The notes under the pieces were generated by a model that saw only the letters and a list, made by a program, of their open reading frames with translations, made no database searches and was not told the DNA's origin. A stretch of 64,000 nucleotides of DNA, taken from contig NZ_SNXC01000017.1 of assembly GCF_004362145.1 (NCBI RefSeq), positions 3,022 to 67,021 on the forward strand. Direction: 5' to 3'. Position numbers and translations under genes: made by a program. Within the stretch, counting starts at the first letter, position 1. Each line of letters begins with the position of its first letter. Source of the DNA: Marinomonas balearica (GTDB lineage: Bacteria > Pseudomonadota > Gammaproteobacteria > Pseudomonadales > Marinomonadaceae). This document shows, in pieces, positions 54,831 to 63,496 of this stretch.

Positions 54831-55601
54831 TTAAGGTGTTTCTTTTGAAATAGCCTTTGCCGTTTCCAGCAATAATGTTTTTGCTTCTTCAAATTGTTCC
54901 TGATTGTTCATGATTTGGTCCGCGCCAGAAATGTTGATCGCAGCAACGGTTTTCCCTAAATAATTGGTCACAGGTACGGCGATTGCGGTAGCGTTGTCAG
55001 ATCGGTTACTAGAATATCCTTGATGCCACTCTTTTTTTAACAGTGTTTTCAGTTCTGGGAGGCTTTGAGGGTGAGGTCCTGGATAACGGTCTAGTTGAAT
55101 GGTCTGATACATTGCATTGAACTCAATGTCGCTTAACTGCTGCAATAGTAATCTTCCCATGGCGTTCGAATGGCAAGGTAATCGAGCGCCGACAGGCATA
55201 TTTACTGATAAACGCTGTGCAGCTTGCGCTCGGTAGATATAGACAGTGTCTAACCCATCACGTATGGCCAAATGACAAGAGATAGAAGTATTGTCGCGCA
55301 GTGCGTTTAAGTGAGGAGCAGCAATGTCGACAAGATCTTTCCCCGCCAAAAAAGCAAAGCCTCTGGAAACAACCTGCGGTCCCAGTTCGTAAGCATTGCG
55401 TGTGACTTTTTTCAGATACCCCATGTCCAATAAGGTTTGAACAATACGATACGTTGATGATGCGCTTACTCCTAGTTGGTCTGCAAAATCTTGAGTGCTT
55501 AATACTCGATTTTCCTTATCAAACATTTCGATGATTTGAAGCCCTCGTGCCAATGCTGGTACGTAGTAATCAGGCACCTTATTGTTGGTGGATTCCGGCA
55601 T
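54831..55601 (-). CDS. IclR-family transcriptional regulator
   Basis: 256 residues from the ATG at 55601, chosen for the AGGAAG site; longer frames reach 55682. Winged helix-turn-helix (YVPALARGLQIIEMFDKENRVLSTQDFADQLGVSASSTYRIVQTLLDMGYL) plus an IclR effector domain (DVYIYRAQAAQRLSVNMPVGARLPCHSNAMGR). It is divergent from purU-folD-mgdABCD, and a perfect palindrome lies in the gap, so it probably controls the C1 operon. Confidence 0.93.
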   Translation of the reverse strand: MPESTNNKVPDYYVPALARGLQIIEMFDKENRVLSTQDFADQLGVSASSTYRIVQTLLDMGYLKKVTRNAYELGPQVVSRGFAFLAGKDLVDIAAPHLNALRDNTSISCHLAIRDGLDTVYIYRAQAAQRLSVNMPVGARLPCHSNAMGRLLLQQLSDIEFNAMYQTIQLDRYPGPHPQSLPELKTLLKKEWHQGYSSNRSDNATAIAVPVTNYLGKTVAAINISGADQIMNNQEQFEEAKTLLLETAKAISKETP

Positions 55602-55694
55602 TTTCTTCCTCATGTAAAAATATTTTTCATATTTGAATAAAATTAGGTGATAGTTACTTAAATATTGTGATTTTGTTTTCAAAATAAAATTTAT

Positions 55695-55708
55695 TTCAAT
55701 ATATTGAA
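55695..55708. promoter_or_regulatory. Candidate IclR operator, TTCAATATATTGAA
   Basis: A perfect 14-bp palindrome in the 182-bp divergent gap between the IclR gene and purU. Confidence 0.55.
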
Positions 55709-55783
55709 TTTAAACCTGTATTTAAAGTGATAAGTACAAAAAGTTTATTCATATATGTATTTAAAGATTTAGAGGAGTGATTC

Positions 55784-56644
55784 ATGTCTCAACCGAAAGA
55801 GTTCGTACTGAAAGCCTCATGTGATGCAACAAGTGGAATCGTGGCGTCCGTTTCTACCTATTTGGCAGATCACGGGTGCTATATTTCTGAAATGCATCAA
55901 TACGATGATGAAGACACCCAACGCTTCTTCATGCGTGCTCTGTGTAAGGTCGAGTCTGATGATAATTCTATTAGCAGTATTCGAGCAGGTTTGGATGATC
56001 AAGTTTCGCGCTTTAATATGGATTGGAGTATCTATGATATGGATGAGCCAGTCAGGGTGCTACTAATGGTCAGCAAGTTTGATCACTGTTTGGATGATCT
56101 GCTTTATCGTCACCGTAAAGGTGAGCTTCCGATGGAAATCACAGCCATTGTTTCAAATCATAAAGACCTACGATCTATGGCGGAGCGCGAAGGTATTCGT
56201 TTTGTCCATTTGCCTGTGACCAAAGAGAATAAATTCGATCAAGAAGATGCATTGATGCAAATTGTTGAAGAGACCAATACCGATTTGGTTGTATTGGCTC
56301 GCTATATGCAAATTCTTTCGGATTCCTTGTGTAAAAAATTGCACGGTCGTGCGATTAATATCCATCACTCTTTTCTACCCGGTTTCAAAGGTGCTAAGCC
56401 TTACCACCAAGCCCATGAACGTGGCGTTAAGCTAATTGGTGCGACCGCACATTATGTCACTTCAGATTTAGATGAAGGCCCAATCATTGAGCAAGCGGTT
56501 CAGCCTGTTGATCATACTTATTCATCTGAGCGTCTCGTGGCCGTTGGGCGCGATACGGAAACCGTTGCTTTAGCAAATGCGGTGCGTATGCACTTAGAAC
56601 ATCGTGTATTCATGTACGGCAATAAAACGATTGTTTTTAAATAA
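55784..56644 (+). CDS. purU: Formyltetrahydrofolate deformylase
   Basis: 286 residues. N-terminal ACT domain (about 6-85) and C-terminal formyltransferase-like domain with the catalytic stretch NIHHSFLPGFKGAKPYHQAHERGVKLIGATAHYVTSDLDEGPIIEQ. It splits 10-formyl-THF into formate and THF, regenerating the THF loaded by the amine dehydrogenase. It starts the operon, with AGAGGAG before the ATG, and folD follows 64 bp downstream. Confidence 0.96.
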   Translation: MSQPKEFVLKASCDATSGIVASVSTYLADHGCYISEMHQYDDEDTQRFFMRALCKVESDDNSISSIRAGLDDQVSRFNMDWSIYDMDEPVRVLLMVSKFDHCLDDLLYRHRKGELPMEITAIVSNHKDLRSMAEREGIRFVHLPVTKENKFDQEDALMQIVEETNTDLVVLARYMQILSDSLCKKLHGRAINIHHSFLPGFKGAKPYHQAHERGVKLIGATAHYVTSDLDEGPIIEQAVQPVDHTYSSERLVAVGRDTETVALANAVRMHLEHRVFMYGNKTIVFK

Positions 56645-56708
56645 CCTTCAATACGTCTTTTAGGTAATGAAGCAGAAAACCAAACGACAGTTTAGATAAG
56701 GTGGCAAC

Positions 56709-57626
56709 GTGGCGGATAGAATTGACGGGAAACGTCTTGCGAATGGTCTTATTCAGGGACTGACTAAAGAGGTTGAACAGTTTAAAGCGAGCCATAATGT
56801 GGTTCCCGGTCTGGCCGTGGTTCTAGTCGGCCACGATCCAGCGAGTCAGGTGTATGTATCGAGTAAAGTAAAACGCGCAAAAGAAGCGGGGCTTAACTCA
56901 ATTGAGCATTACCTCAGTGAAGACTGCTCTCAATCCGAGTTAGATGGTGTGATTGAGCAGTTAAATTCCAACCCAAATGTTCATGGAATATTGGTTCAGT
57001 TGCCGTTGCCTTCTCACCTTTGTGAGAAAAAGGTGATCGAATCCATTGCGCCTGAAAAAGACGTAGATGGATTTCACCCTCAAAATGTCGGACGTCTTGG
57101 TACAGGAGAGGCGAGTCTAACGCCGTGTACGCCACTCGGTTGCATGCTGATGTTGCGTCAACATTTTGGCGACTGTCTAAGTGGCCTCTCTGGAAAACAC
57201 GCTGTGGTGATCGGGCGTTCTAATATCGTTGGCAAGCCAATGGCACAGTTATTGTTGCAAGCCAATTGCACGGTCACAGTTGTTCATTCTCGCACTCAAA
57301 ATATTGAGTCATTGTGCCAACAAGCCGACATATTGATTGCTGCAGTCGGCCAACCTGAAATGGTTAAGTCGAGCTGGGTGAAAACAGGGGCTGTTGTCAT
57401 TGATGTGGGAATCAATGCAATAAGCCGAGATGGAAAACGAAAACTAGTAGGGGATGTTGAGTTTGACTCTGTTTCTGGTGTTGCGTCAGCGCTGAGCCCT
57501 GTGCCCGGCGGAGTAGGGCCCATGACGATCGCGTGTTTGATGCAAAACACATTAACCGCAGCTAAAAATCAAATTAACTTACCGACCAATAAACCCTTTT
57601 CAGCTCAAATGCAGACGGAGATGTAA
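56709..57626 (+). CDS. folD: Bifunctional methylene-THF dehydrogenase / methenyl-THF cyclohydrolase
   Basis: 305 residues from a GTG start with AAGG upstream. Motifs of FolD: YVxxK as [14 protein letters not shown] (catalytic Lys), [29 protein letters not shown] and [14 protein letters not shown]. It turns 5,10-methylene-THF, formed from formaldehyde, to 10-formyl-THF. Here it is the central step between the dehydrogenase downstream and PurU upstream; mgdA starts 3 bp after its stop. Confidence 0.96.
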   Translation: MADRIDGKRLANGLIQGLTKEVEQFKASHNVVPGLAVVLVGHDPASQVYVSSKVKRAKEAGLNSIEHYLSEDCSQSELDGVIEQLNSNPNVHGILVQLPLPSHLCEKKVIESIAPEKDVDGFHPQNVGRLGTGEASLTPCTPLGCMLMLRQHFGDCLSGLSGKHAVVIGRSNIVGKPMAQLLLQANCTVTVVHSRTQNIESLCQQADILIAAVGQPEMVKSSWVKTGAVVIDVGINAISRDGKRKLVGDVEFDSVSGVASALSPVPGGVGPMTIACLMQNTLTAAKNQINLPTNKPFSAQMQTEM

Positions 57627-57629
57627 GCG

Positions 57630-58877
57630 ATGCCTTTTTCATTACTGAAATACGGTCTTAAAAATGACTATCCTTTCGAGCAAGACGCAGACCTGCCATC
57701 GCCGTCTGAGCTTAAAAAACACTACGATGTTGTGATCATTGGTGGTGGCGGACACGGCGTCGCCACGGCGTACTATTTAGCGAAGTATCACGGCATTACT
57801 AACATTGCGATATTAGAAAAAGGTTATCTCGGTGGCGGGAATACTGCTAGAAACACCGCGGTTATTCGCTCGAACTACCTCACTTCAGAAGGCGTTAAAT
57901 TCTACAAAGAATCCGTGGATCTATTTCAGGGGCTTTCGAATGAGTTTGATTTCAACATCATGTATTCATCTCGTGGGCAACTGACGCTGGCGCATACTGA
58001 TGCCACCGTGCGCTCATTTCGACAACGTACTGAAGTCAATAAGCACTTCGGTGGACGAACGGAACTGATTGACCCTCAACAGATTAAAGAACTGGTTCCT
58101 ACATTGAATATGAACCCTGCAGACATGCCTGTGTTGGCGGGGCTTTGGCATATTGATGGCGCAACAGCACGCCATGACGCCGTTGCATGGGGTTACGCTA
58201 AAGGTGCGACCCAACGAGGTGTTGAACTACACCAACTAACAGAAGTCGTTGATGTCATTGTTGAAAAGGGTCGAGCAACCGGAGTTAAAACGAATCGCGG
58301 AACTGTTCATTGTGATTGCGTGATACAAGCGGTGGCGGGACACAGTTCGCTTGTTGCGGCAATGGCTGGAATTAAAATGCCGATCACGACCTATCCATTG
58401 CAAGCGATGGTCACTCAACCGGTAAAACCGTTTCTTGATCCTTTGGTAAGTTCGTCTGCATTGCATTGTTACGTACAGCAAACGGGCCGTGGAGAGATCG
58501 TTTTTGGTGGGGGCTCAGATCCTTATCCGTTGTATAACACTCGTTCTACGCTCGACCTTAAAGAAAGTCTGCTGGCTCATGCGGTTGAAATGTTTCCGTT
58601 TATGGCAAATCTAAAGCTCATGCGTCAATGGGCAGGTATCACCGACATGACGTCGGACTACAGCCCGATTATGGGGTTAAGTCCTGTTGAAAATTATTAT
58701 CTTGATGCCGGTTGGGGTACATGGGGCTTTAAATCAACGCCAATATGCGGAAAAACGATGGCGGAACTGGTCGCTTCAGGAGGCAAGGTGCCCGATCTTA
58801 TCGCACCATTTTCAATGGATCGATTTGATGAGTTCCGTCAGGTTAACGAAATGGGTGCAACGGCTGCGAGCCACTAA
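57630..58877 (+). CDS. mgdA: N-methylglutamate dehydrogenase subunit A (sarcosine oxidase beta-like)
   Basis: 415 residues. FAD motif DVVIIGGGGHGVATAYYLAKYHGI and GNTARNTAVIRSNYL, where the heterotetrameric SoxB proteins I know read GRNTT; the C-terminus GWGTWGFKSTPICGKTMAEL and the tail end in ATAASH recall the N-methylglutamate dehydrogenase branch. It holds the flavin that oxidises the N-methyl group. A sarcosine oxidase role is the alternative. Direct downstream partner subunits and upstream folD-purU fit release of C1 units to THF; gmaS-mgsABC in the same window favours N-methylglutamate. Confidence 0.75.
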   Translation: MPFSLLKYGLKNDYPFEQDADLPSPSELKKHYDVVIIGGGGHGVATAYYLAKYHGITNIAILEKGYLGGGNTARNTAVIRSNYLTSEGVKFYKESVDLFQGLSNEFDFNIMYSSRGQLTLAHTDATVRSFRQRTEVNKHFGGRTELIDPQQIKELVPTLNMNPADMPVLAGLWHIDGATARHDAVAWGYAKGATQRGVELHQLTEVVDVIVEKGRATGVKTNRGTVHCDCVIQAVAGHSSLVAAMAGIKMPITTYPLQAMVTQPVKPFLDPLVSSSALHCYVQQTGRGEIVFGGGSDPYPLYNTRSTLDLKESLLAHAVEMFPFMANLKLMRQWAGITDMTSDYSPIMGLSPVENYYLDAGWGTWGFKSTPICGKTMAELVASGGKVPDLIAPFSMDRFDEFRQVNEMGATAASH

Positions 58878-58905
58878 TTAAATGAGATGTGAGGAGCAGT
58901 GACTC

Positions 58906-59232
58906 ATGAAATTAATGAATTGTCCGCTAAACGGACCACGTAACATCAGTGAGTTTGTCTACGGTGGGGAAGTCCGCCCTATGCCAAACCAAGCGACCTG
59001 TTCAGACAAAGAATGGGCAGACTATGTGTTTTACTCTGATAACAACATCCGCATCGTCAAAGAATGGTGGTTTCATTCTCCATCAGGTTATTGGTTTATT
59101 GCTGAGCGTCACACCGCGAGTGACGAAATTGTTAAAACCTATGACTCATCCGAGCTTTTTAGTGAACGTGTTGAATTCAACGCTCCTGATGATCAACCTG
59201 CACCAGTTTTGCAAACGGAGGGGCTAAAATGA
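58906..59232 (+). CDS. mgdB: N-methylglutamate dehydrogenase subunit B (sarcosine oxidase delta-like)
   Basis: 108 residues. It has the delta-subunit start CPLNGPRNISEFVYGGE, but the zinc ligands of SoxD are missing: the CPxC motif reads CPLN and the HxxxC near EWWFHSPSGYW lacks its Cys. Only one of the four ligands seems kept. It overlaps mgdC by 4 bp. The divergence supports the Mgd branch rather than a classic sarcosine oxidase. Confidence 0.75.
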   Translation: MKLMNCPLNGPRNISEFVYGGEVRPMPNQATCSDKEWADYVFYSDNNIRIVKEWWFHSPSGYWFIAERHTASDEIVKTYDSSELFSERVEFNAPDDQPAPVLQTEGLK

Positions 59233-62174
59233 GCATAAATAACCGCTTATCCGCACCAAAAGGTCTTTTTATTAACCGGGATAAAACGGTTAAGTTTGAA
59301 TTCGAAGGCATAGAACATGAAGGGTTTGAAGGCGATACGATCGCCAGCGCTTTAATCGCAAATGATCAATGGCTTATGTCTAGATCATTCAAGTATCATC
59401 GTCCTCGTGGTCCATTGACCATGGCAGGGCAGGATGCCAATACACTGGTGCAACTTCCATCAGAGCCGAATGTGCTTGCAGACAGAACGCCTTTGTCTAA
59501 CCAGCTTAAAGTCCAAGGGCAGAACTACAACGGTTCGTTAGAAAACGACAAAGACGAAAAATTGGGTTTGGCGGGGCGTTTTATGCCTGTTGGTTTCTAT
59601 TATCGATCGTTCTATAAACCGAAAGGTGTATGGGACAAATGGGAACCCTTCATTCGTAAAAAAGCAGGTTTAGGTACTGCTGATTTAACGTTTGATCCGA
59701 TTCATAAAGATACAGATCAATATTACGACAAAGCCTATCTATTTCACGATGTCGCCGTCATTGGCGCGGGACCTGCTGGGTTAGCCGCTGCACTAAAAGC
59801 TGCGGATGCGGGCGCAAGTGTTTTGCTGGTGGACGAAAACCCAATCCTTGGTGGTGCATTGAGCTATCATCGATTTGATGTAGAGGGCGTTAAAGCGGCC
59901 ACGCTTCGTAACAAACTTGTGTCTCGTATTGAGGAACATGAAAACGTTCAAATCTTAACGAATGCGACGTGTAACGGATGGTTTACTGATAATTACCTGC
60001 CCGTAATTCAAGGCACTCGAATGTATAAGGTTCGCGCCAAACAATGTGTGGTTGCGTCAGGAGCGTTTGAGCAACATGTGGTGTTTCGTAATAACGATGT
60101 CCCCGGTGTTGTCATGTCCAGCGCAGCGATGCGCTTAATGTCTCAGTATGCAATAAAGCCCGCGCAACGAGCGGTCGTCTTAACAGGAAATGACGATGGG
60201 TATTTGTGCGCGTTAGAGTTAGCGGAAAATGGTGTTACCGTTCCTATGCTGATTGACATGCGCGCACAGGCAGATGACCTGATATTGATAGAAGCGGTGA
60301 AATCCAAAGGTATCGCGATTCAAAATAACGCGACGGTCTATGAAGCGATTCCTTCATCCGATAAACGTCATTTGGCTGCCGTTGACGTGCGCGGGATCGT
60401 TGGAAAAGGCGCAGTTGCGGAGGGCGGCGTTACTATTCCATGCGATATGTTGTGTATGTCTGCGGGCTATATGCCTGTATATCAGTTGTTGTGTCAGGCA
60501 GGTGCGAAGCTTAGCTACGATGATATGAGTTCCCGGTTCTCCTTAACGAATCTTGTTGATGGTTTGCATATTGCCGGTTCTGTTAATGGTGTGCATGAGC
60601 TGGAGCTTGTTGTCAAAGACGGCGAATACGCGGCATCTAAAGCACTGATTGCATTGGGGCTTGAAGACAATAATCACAACACAGCGACTCAAGTGCTTTG
60701 CACTAAGCAAACGAATTTTGATTGGCCTATTTTTAAACACCCTAAAGGTAAAGACTTCGTTGATTTCGATGAAGATTTACAAGCAAAAGACATCGTTAAT
60801 GCCACGCGACTTGGATATCGTGATGTTCAGCTTGTGAAACGATTTTCTACCGTAGGAATGGGGCCGTCCCAAGGGCGTCATTCTGCACTACCTACTGCTC
60901 GATTGGTGGCCGATGCCACTAATCGAACGGTTACTGAAACGGGGGTGACTACTGCGCGTCCTCCCTTTGTTCCGGAGAAGCTGGCCAACATTGCAGGGCG
61001 AATATTTAGCCCTCAAAAACGCACGCCGATGCATAAGCGACACCTTGAACTTGGTGCACACATGATTCCCGCTGGTATTTGGCGTCGCCCAGCATTCTAT
61101 GGCGACCCTAAAAATAGGGATAAGATTATTCAGCAAGAATCTCAACAGGTTCGTAACGGCGTAGGGATGATTGATGTTAGTACATTGGGAGGTCTTGAAA
61201 TTCGCGGAACCGACGCTGCGGAATTCATGAACCGAATATACACCTTCGCATTTTTAAAACAGCCTGTTGGAAAAACACGTTATGCAGTATTAACCAATGA
61301 GCAAGGGGTGGTTATTGACGATGGCGTCTCTTGTCGAATAGCAGACGATCATTATTACGTTACTGCTACCACCAGTGGTGTCGATGCTGTGTATCGTGAA
61401 ATGACAAAGTGGAATGCACAGTGGCGTTTAGACGTCGATATTACTAACGTAACCTCAGCCTTTGCAGCTGTAAATGTCGCGGGGCCAATCGCTCGAAACG
61501 TGATGAACAAAGTGTGTAATGACGTTGACTTCAGTAATGAGTCGTTCCCTTATCTGGCGTACCGAGAAGGAACAATAGAAGGCATTCCGGTTAGATTGAT
61601 GCGAGTAGGGTTTGTAGGAGAGCTAGGTTACGAGATCCATATGCCGGCTTTGTTTGGCGAGTTTCTTTGGGATCTACTTATGGTTGCTGGTGAAGAGTTT
61701 GGGATGCAGCCTTTTGGGGTTGAAACACAACGCCTTTTACGTTTAGAAAAAGGCCATATCATTGTGAGTCAGGATACTGACGGTATGTCTCATCCAGGAG
61801 AGTTGTCACTTGATTGGGCTATTAGCCGTAAAAAGCCGTTCTTTGTGGGGCGTAAATCAGTCGACATAGTTATGGCAAGAAAGCAGACTCGTAAATTAGT
61901 TGGCTTTAAGCTTCCACCTTCCGCTATCAAACCGAAGGAAGGGCATATCGTGCTCGAAAACGATCGCGATCCAACGTGTGCCATCACAGGGAATATAACG
62001 TCAAGTGAATATTCCAGTACAATCGGCGCCAATATTGGCATGGCTTTTGTGGGGATTGATCAGCAAGATGTTGGTAATACGTTTCCTATTCGGGTAGACA
62101 ATGGCGCCGTGGTCATGGCTGAAGTCGTTAAGCTGCCTTTTTACGATGCAAACAACGACCGTCAAGAGGTATAA
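59229..62174 (+). CDS. mgdC: N-methylglutamate dehydrogenase subunit C (sarcosine oxidase alpha-like)
   Basis: 981 residues. N-terminal Fer2_4-like domain (about 1-110), FAD/NAD domain with VAVIGAGPAGLAAALKAADAG (about 178) and a C-terminal GcvT-like folate domain (about 590-980, GMIDVSTLGGLEIRGTDAAEFMNRIYT). The folate domain captures the methyl-derived formaldehyde as 5,10-methylene-THF, which FolD then takes. It starts inside mgdB and ends 3 bp before mgdD. Confidence 0.85.
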   Translation: MSINNRLSAPKGLFINRDKTVKFEFEGIEHEGFEGDTIASALIANDQWLMSRSFKYHRPRGPLTMAGQDANTLVQLPSEPNVLADRTPLSNQLKVQGQNYNGSLENDKDEKLGLAGRFMPVGFYYRSFYKPKGVWDKWEPFIRKKAGLGTADLTFDPIHKDTDQYYDKAYLFHDVAVIGAGPAGLAAALKAADAGASVLLVDENPILGGALSYHRFDVEGVKAATLRNKLVSRIEEHENVQILTNATCNGWFTDNYLPVIQGTRMYKVRAKQCVVASGAFEQHVVFRNNDVPGVVMSSAAMRLMSQYAIKPAQRAVVLTGNDDGYLCALELAENGVTVPMLIDMRAQADDLILIEAVKSKGIAIQNNATVYEAIPSSDKRHLAAVDVRGIVGKGAVAEGGVTIPCDMLCMSAGYMPVYQLLCQAGAKLSYDDMSSRFSLTNLVDGLHIAGSVNGVHELELVVKDGEYAASKALIALGLEDNNHNTATQVLCTKQTNFDWPIFKHPKGKDFVDFDEDLQAKDIVNATRLGYRDVQLVKRFSTVGMGPSQGRHSALPTARLVADATNRTVTETGVTTARPPFVPEKLANIAGRIFSPQKRTPMHKRHLELGAHMIPAGIWRRPAFYGDPKNRDKIIQQESQQVRNGVGMIDVSTLGGLEIRGTDAAEFMNRIYTFAFLKQPVGKTRYAVLTNEQGVVIDDGVSCRIADDHYYVTATTSGVDAVYREMTKWNAQWRLDVDITNVTSAFAAVNVAGPIARNVMNKVCNDVDFSNESFPYLAYREGTIEGIPVRLMRVGFVGELGYEIHMPALFGEFLWDLLMVAGEEFGMQPFGVETQRLLRLEKGHIIVSQDTDGMSHPGELSLDWAISRKKPFFVGRKSVDIVMARKQTRKLVGFKLPPSAIKPKEGHIVLENDRDPTCAITGNITSSEYSSTIGANIGMAFVGIDQQDVGNTFPIRVDNGAVVMAEVVKLPFYDANNDRQEV

Positions 62175-62177
62175 AAT

Positions 62178-62819
62178 ATGACTGCTTTAAATAATGATTT
62201 CAACCTAAGTGCAGCCTCTCATCTACGACGTAGTGTTGTTGAAGTAGAGCAACAGGTCTCGCCTAACGCGGGTGTCACGATATCGAACCATACTGTAAAA
62301 GCGCGAATTGGATTTCGTGGCAAAGGCGCCATTGCGTTTTTGCGGGAGCAAGGTGTCACTATCCCAGAAAAGCCAAACCAAGCTACTTTCAGTGGTGGTT
62401 TTGCCGTATTGCGATTGAGCTTTACGGAAATTTGGCTATTGGATATTGAGTCGGATTCGAATGAAACATTTGAGCCTAAGCAAAAAAGCAAAAGTGAATA
62501 TATTGCAGCCTTGGAGAGTGCGGCAAAAAATAGCCCCGACGTTTACCGACTTTTCTGTCAGCATAGCCATGCACTCTTTTCCTTTAACGAACGAGATAAA
62601 GGAACGCTAGCGAACTTATTTGCTAAAATCTGCGGTGTTGATTTACGAGAATCTGTTTTTCCGTCGGGTAGCATTGCTCAAACTTCGGTTGCTCGTGTTA
62701 ATGCTGTTGTGTTTAAACAGGTAATATCAGAAAAAACCGAAAGATATTACCTTCTTTCTGATATTTCCAGTTCAGAGTATCTGTGGGATGCGTTAGTCGA
62801 TGCAGCAGGAGAATTTTAG
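62178..62819 (+). CDS. mgdD: N-methylglutamate dehydrogenase subunit D (sarcosine oxidase gamma-like)
   Basis: 213 residues. GcvT-like gamma subunit: an N-terminal IGFRGKGAIAFLREQGVTIPEKPNQ and a C-terminal SGSIAQTSVARVNAVVFKQ region with SSEYLWDAL near the end. It has no cofactor motif of its own and completes the tetramer. It is the last gene of purU-folD-mgdABCD, followed by a hairpin. Confidence 0.75.
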   Translation: MTALNNDFNLSAASHLRRSVVEVEQQVSPNAGVTISNHTVKARIGFRGKGAIAFLREQGVTIPEKPNQATFSGGFAVLRLSFTEIWLLDIESDSNETFEPKQKSKSEYIAALESAAKNSPDVYRLFCQHSHALFSFNERDKGTLANLFAKICGVDLRESVFPSGSIAQTSVARVNAVVFKQVISEKTERYYLLSDISSSEYLWDALVDAAGEF

Positions 62820-62828
62820 ATCCTAGTG

Positions 62829-62864
62829 TTATTTCTACCTTCTATATAAGGGAGGTAGAAATAA
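62829..62864 (+). terminator. Hairpin after mgdD
   Basis: TTATTTCTACCT and AGGTAGAAATAA form a 12-bp stem with a 12-nt loop. The T-run comes only after a few bases (ACGAAATTTTG), so this is a likely but imperfect terminator. Confidence 0.65.
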
Positions 62865-63458
62865 ACGAAATTTTGTTGTTTTTCACTGAAAGTCCCAAAG
62901 GGCGTGCCGGACATCGAGTTAAATTTTCGCTGAAGCCAGTGGACTTGTTCACACCTTCCCTAGATAAGTAACTCCTTGTAAAAACTCACATAGAATATAA
63001 AAGGGAGTTACTGGTAGCTCAAAAACAAAATCACTTTTGGTATATATAGTTCTGTGAATGTTAGCTCGTATAGCATATAACGTTTTTTTAGTTTATTTCT
63101 ATCTTAGCAATTTCTTTATTTTCTCAGTTCTATCCAGCTTTAGTGGTGTACTAATTTACTTCTTAGCATGGATTGACAGTCTAATGTCTCAAAGTCTAAA
63201 GTTGAGCCCTGTTCAAATTTGAGTGACAAAGGGAAGTTTGTATAGTCGACGGAGGGAAGTCGTTGCCGTCACTTATGATTGATGTTCTTATTATGTACTT
63301 CATTTGCACTTTTAGTGCGCTATTGTCTTATATTTGAACAGTTCGTTCATGTATAAAAACCTTACTTTACAACCAAAACTTATCTTTTCAGAGCCTTACT
63401 ATAATTCTGTTTTCCATATGCTATGATGCCGCGAAATATAACGCCCATCTTCTCTTTA

Positions 63459-63473
63459 TTGATCAGAGATCAA
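63459..63473. promoter_or_regulatory. Short palindrome TTGATC-AGA-GATCAA
   Basis: A 6-bp inverted repeat with a 3-bp centre, 24 bp before the last gene's ATG. Possibly an operator; no partner copy seen. Confidence 0.35.
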
Positions 63474-63496
63474 ATCCTTAAGATAAAAACAGTATT

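Larger units (their letters stand above)
62820..63496. other. 677-bp interval without a supported gene
   Basis: It holds the mgdD hairpin, a second inverted repeat (AGTAACTCC 62967-62975 with GGAGTTACT 63004-63012) and the leader of the chemoreceptor gene. Short frames here overlap mgdD or lack ribosome sites. AT-rich; nothing else recognised. Confidence 0.6.

Noticed and set aside
57630-62819. Heterotetrameric sarcosine oxidase
   Set aside because: Possible, but the subunit A signature, the lost zinc site of the delta subunit and the presence of gmaS-mgsABC favour N-methylglutamate dehydrogenase; kept only as an alternative.
62783-62971. Rightward ORF of 62 aa
   Set aside because: Overlaps mgdD in another frame and runs through the hairpin after it.
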